7,194 bases of DNA from Pseudomonadota bacterium (GTDB lineage Bacteria > Pseudomonadota > Alphaproteobacteria > Rhizobiales > Beijerinckiaceae), in NCBI GenBank assembly GCA_023452965.1, contig JAEXUU010000778.1:1-7194 (forward strand), written 5' to 3'. Each line of letters starts with the position of its first letter. Positions within the stretch are counted from its first letter, which is position 1. Of this stretch, positions 5,858-7,194 are shown piece after piece. The notes under the pieces were generated by a model. It was not told the origin of the DNA and searched no databases. It was given only the letters and a program-made list of their open reading frames with translations. The translations under genes were made by a program, and so were the position numbers.

Positions 5858-7194
5858 TCAGCCGCCGGCCACCTTCTGGTAGTCCTTCACATCGGAGAAG
5901 CTGATGTCGGGCGCACGCTCGGCATCGTATTTCAGCGTGAACTGCGACGAGGCCATGAACACAGGGTCGCCGTCGAGATCGTCCGCCATCGAGGACGGCT
6001 TCAGCGCGACGAATTTCTGCAAGGCCGCCTTGTCCTCGCTCGAGACCCAGCGCGCGATCGAGAACTGGCAGGGTTCGAAATCGACCGGCAGCGAGTACTC
6101 GACGTCCATGCGTTCCTTCAGCACGTCGAGCTGCAGCGCGCCGACGACGCCGACGATGGCGGGCGCCCCGTCATGCGGCAGGAAGAGCTGGACGACGCCC
6201 TCCTCGGCCATCTGCTGCAGCGCCTCGCGCAGCTTCTTGGCCTTCATCGCGTCCTTCAGCTTGACGCGGCGCAGTATCTCCGGCGCGAAGGAGGGCACGC
6301 CCTTGAAGATGATCTCCTCGCCCTCGGTCAGCGTGTCGCCGATGCGCAGCGTGCCGTGGTTCGGCAGGCCGACAATGTCGCCGGCATAAGCCTCCTCGGC
6401 GATCGAACGGTCTCGGGCGAAGAAGAACTGCGGCGCGTTCAGCGGCATCGGCTTGCCGGTGCGCACCAGCTTCGCCTTCATGCCGCGCGAGAGCTTGCCC
6501 GAGCAGACACGCATGAAGGCGATGCGGTCGCGATGGTTCGGATCCATGTTCGCCTGGATCTTGAAGACGAAGCCGGTCATCTTCGGCTCGTCCGCCTCGA
6601 CCGCGCGCTTGTCGGCGATCTGGGCCCGCGGGCTCGGCGCATGGCGGCCGAGCGCGTCGATCAGGTCGCGCACGCCATAGTCGCGCAGAGCCGCGCCGAA
6701 ATAGAGCGGCGTCAGATGGCCCTCGCGGAAGGCCGTCAGATCGAACGGCTTCAGGCCCTCGCGCGCCAGGAAGACCTCTTCGCGCCAGCTGTCGACCGCG
6801 CCGTTCGGCAGGAGCTCGTCGAACAGCTTGTCGTCCTCGCCGGCGACAGGCGTGCCGGCATCGGTCTCGTCGCCCTTCTGGTTGCGGCGGAAGGTGTTCG
6901 AGGCGAAATCCAGCGTCCCGACGAACTCGCGCCCGCGCCCGACCGGCCAGGTCATTGGCGCGACGTCGAGCGCCAGCGTCGTCTCGATCTCGTTGATCAG
7001 GTCGAACGGGTCGCGCGTCTCGCGGTCGACCTTGTTGATGAAGGTCACGATCGGGATGTCGCGCAGGCGGCAGACCTCGAACAGCTTCTTGGTGCGCGCC
7101 TCGATGCCCTTGGCGGCGTCGATCACCATGACGGCGCTGTCGACCGCCGTAAGGGTCCGATAGGTATCCTCCGAGAAGTCCTCGTGGCCCGGCG
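5858..7194 (-). CDS. prfC: Peptide chain release factor 3 (5'-truncated by window edge)
   Basis: RF3 is a translational GTPase that removes RF1 and RF2 from the ribosome after peptide release. The frame stays open to the window edge, so the gene starts outside. The visible 444 residues begin PGHEDFSEDTYRTLTAVDSA, the rest of the G3 (DTPGH) motif and the diagnostic RF3 stretch after it. The G4 motif NKVD follows at visible residues 53-56 (FINKVDRETRDP). Domain II, the beta-barrel, includes GFVFKIQANMDPNHRDRIAF. Domain III includes GVVGALQLDVLKERMDVEY and RWVSS. Family members have about 530 residues, so roughly 85 N-terminal residues with the P-loop and switch I are missing from view. The internal Met at 7129 is not the start, because conserved RF3 sequence continues before it. 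No intrinsic terminator is evident between its stop and vapB, so some read-through into vapBC is possible. Confidence 0.97.
   Translation of the reverse strand, partial: PGHEDFSEDTYRTLTAVDSAVMVIDAAKGIEARTKKLFEVCRLRDIPIVTFINKVDRETRDPFDLINEIETTLALDVAPMTWPVGRGREFVGTLDFASNTFRRNQKGDETDAGTPVAGEDDKLFDELLPNGAVDSWREEVFLAREGLKPFDLTAFREGHLTPLYFGAALRDYGVRDLIDALGRHAPSPRAQIADKRAVEADEPKMTGFVFKIQANMDPNHRDRIAFMRVCSGKLSRGMKAKLVRTGKPMPLNAPQFFFARDRSIAEEAYAGDIVGLPNHGTLRIGDTLTEGEEIIFKGVPSFAPEILRRVKLKDAMKAKKLREALQQMAEEGVVQLFLPHDGAPAIVGVVGALQLDVLKERMDVEYSLPVDFEPCQFSIARWVSSEDKAALQKFVALKPSSMADDLDGDPVFMASSQFTLKYDAERAPDISFSDVKDYQKVAGG

Overview
This window is a high-GC chromosomal segment of housekeeping type. It most likely comes from an alphaproteobacterium of the order Hyphomicrobiales (Rhizobiales); a Bosea-like genome would fit. 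The clues are strong G/C bias at third codon positions, an alphaproteobacterial-style PurA, a purA-linked membrane protein of a type I associate with this order, and two kinds of dispersed palindrome that I associate with these genomes. The genus is an inference from memory, not from a search.

Layout. Positions 1-72 hold the last codons of a + strand gene I cannot name. A hairpin repeat (78-165) separates it from a convergent - strand pair: an M20-family amidohydrolase/deacylase (188-1399) and, upstream of it, a small cysteine-dependent tyrosine/dual-specificity phosphatase (1593-2171). A 483-base stretch without a gene (2172-2654) lies between the phosphatase and the divergent purA. It holds a 10-bp GC-rich hairpin (2317-2341), a strong intrinsic-terminator hairpin (2472-2497) with no + strand gene in front of it, and a REP-like palindrome (2591-2625) just before the purA ribosome binding site.

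The + strand then carries purA (adenylosuccinate synthetase, 2655-3947) and, 31 bases later, a single-pass membrane protein of unknown function (3979-5208), probably in the same operon. Facing it, only 13 bases away, is a - strand block: a VapC-type PIN toxin (5222-5581) and its VapB antitoxin (5578-5775), joined by a 4-base GTGA overlap and preceded by a small inverted-repeat operator candidate. Upstream of these, in the same direction, is prfC (release factor 3), which is cut by the window edge (5858-7194).

How the genes relate. purA acts in AMP synthesis, prfC in recycling of release factors during translation termination, and VapBC is a toxin-antitoxin module, probably self-regulated. The amidohydrolase and phosphatase are apparently unrelated catabolic or regulatory enzymes. 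I see no new multi-gene system. The most interesting unexplained signal is the orphan terminator with a competing upstream pairing ahead of purA, which could be a small RNA or a purA leader attenuator.
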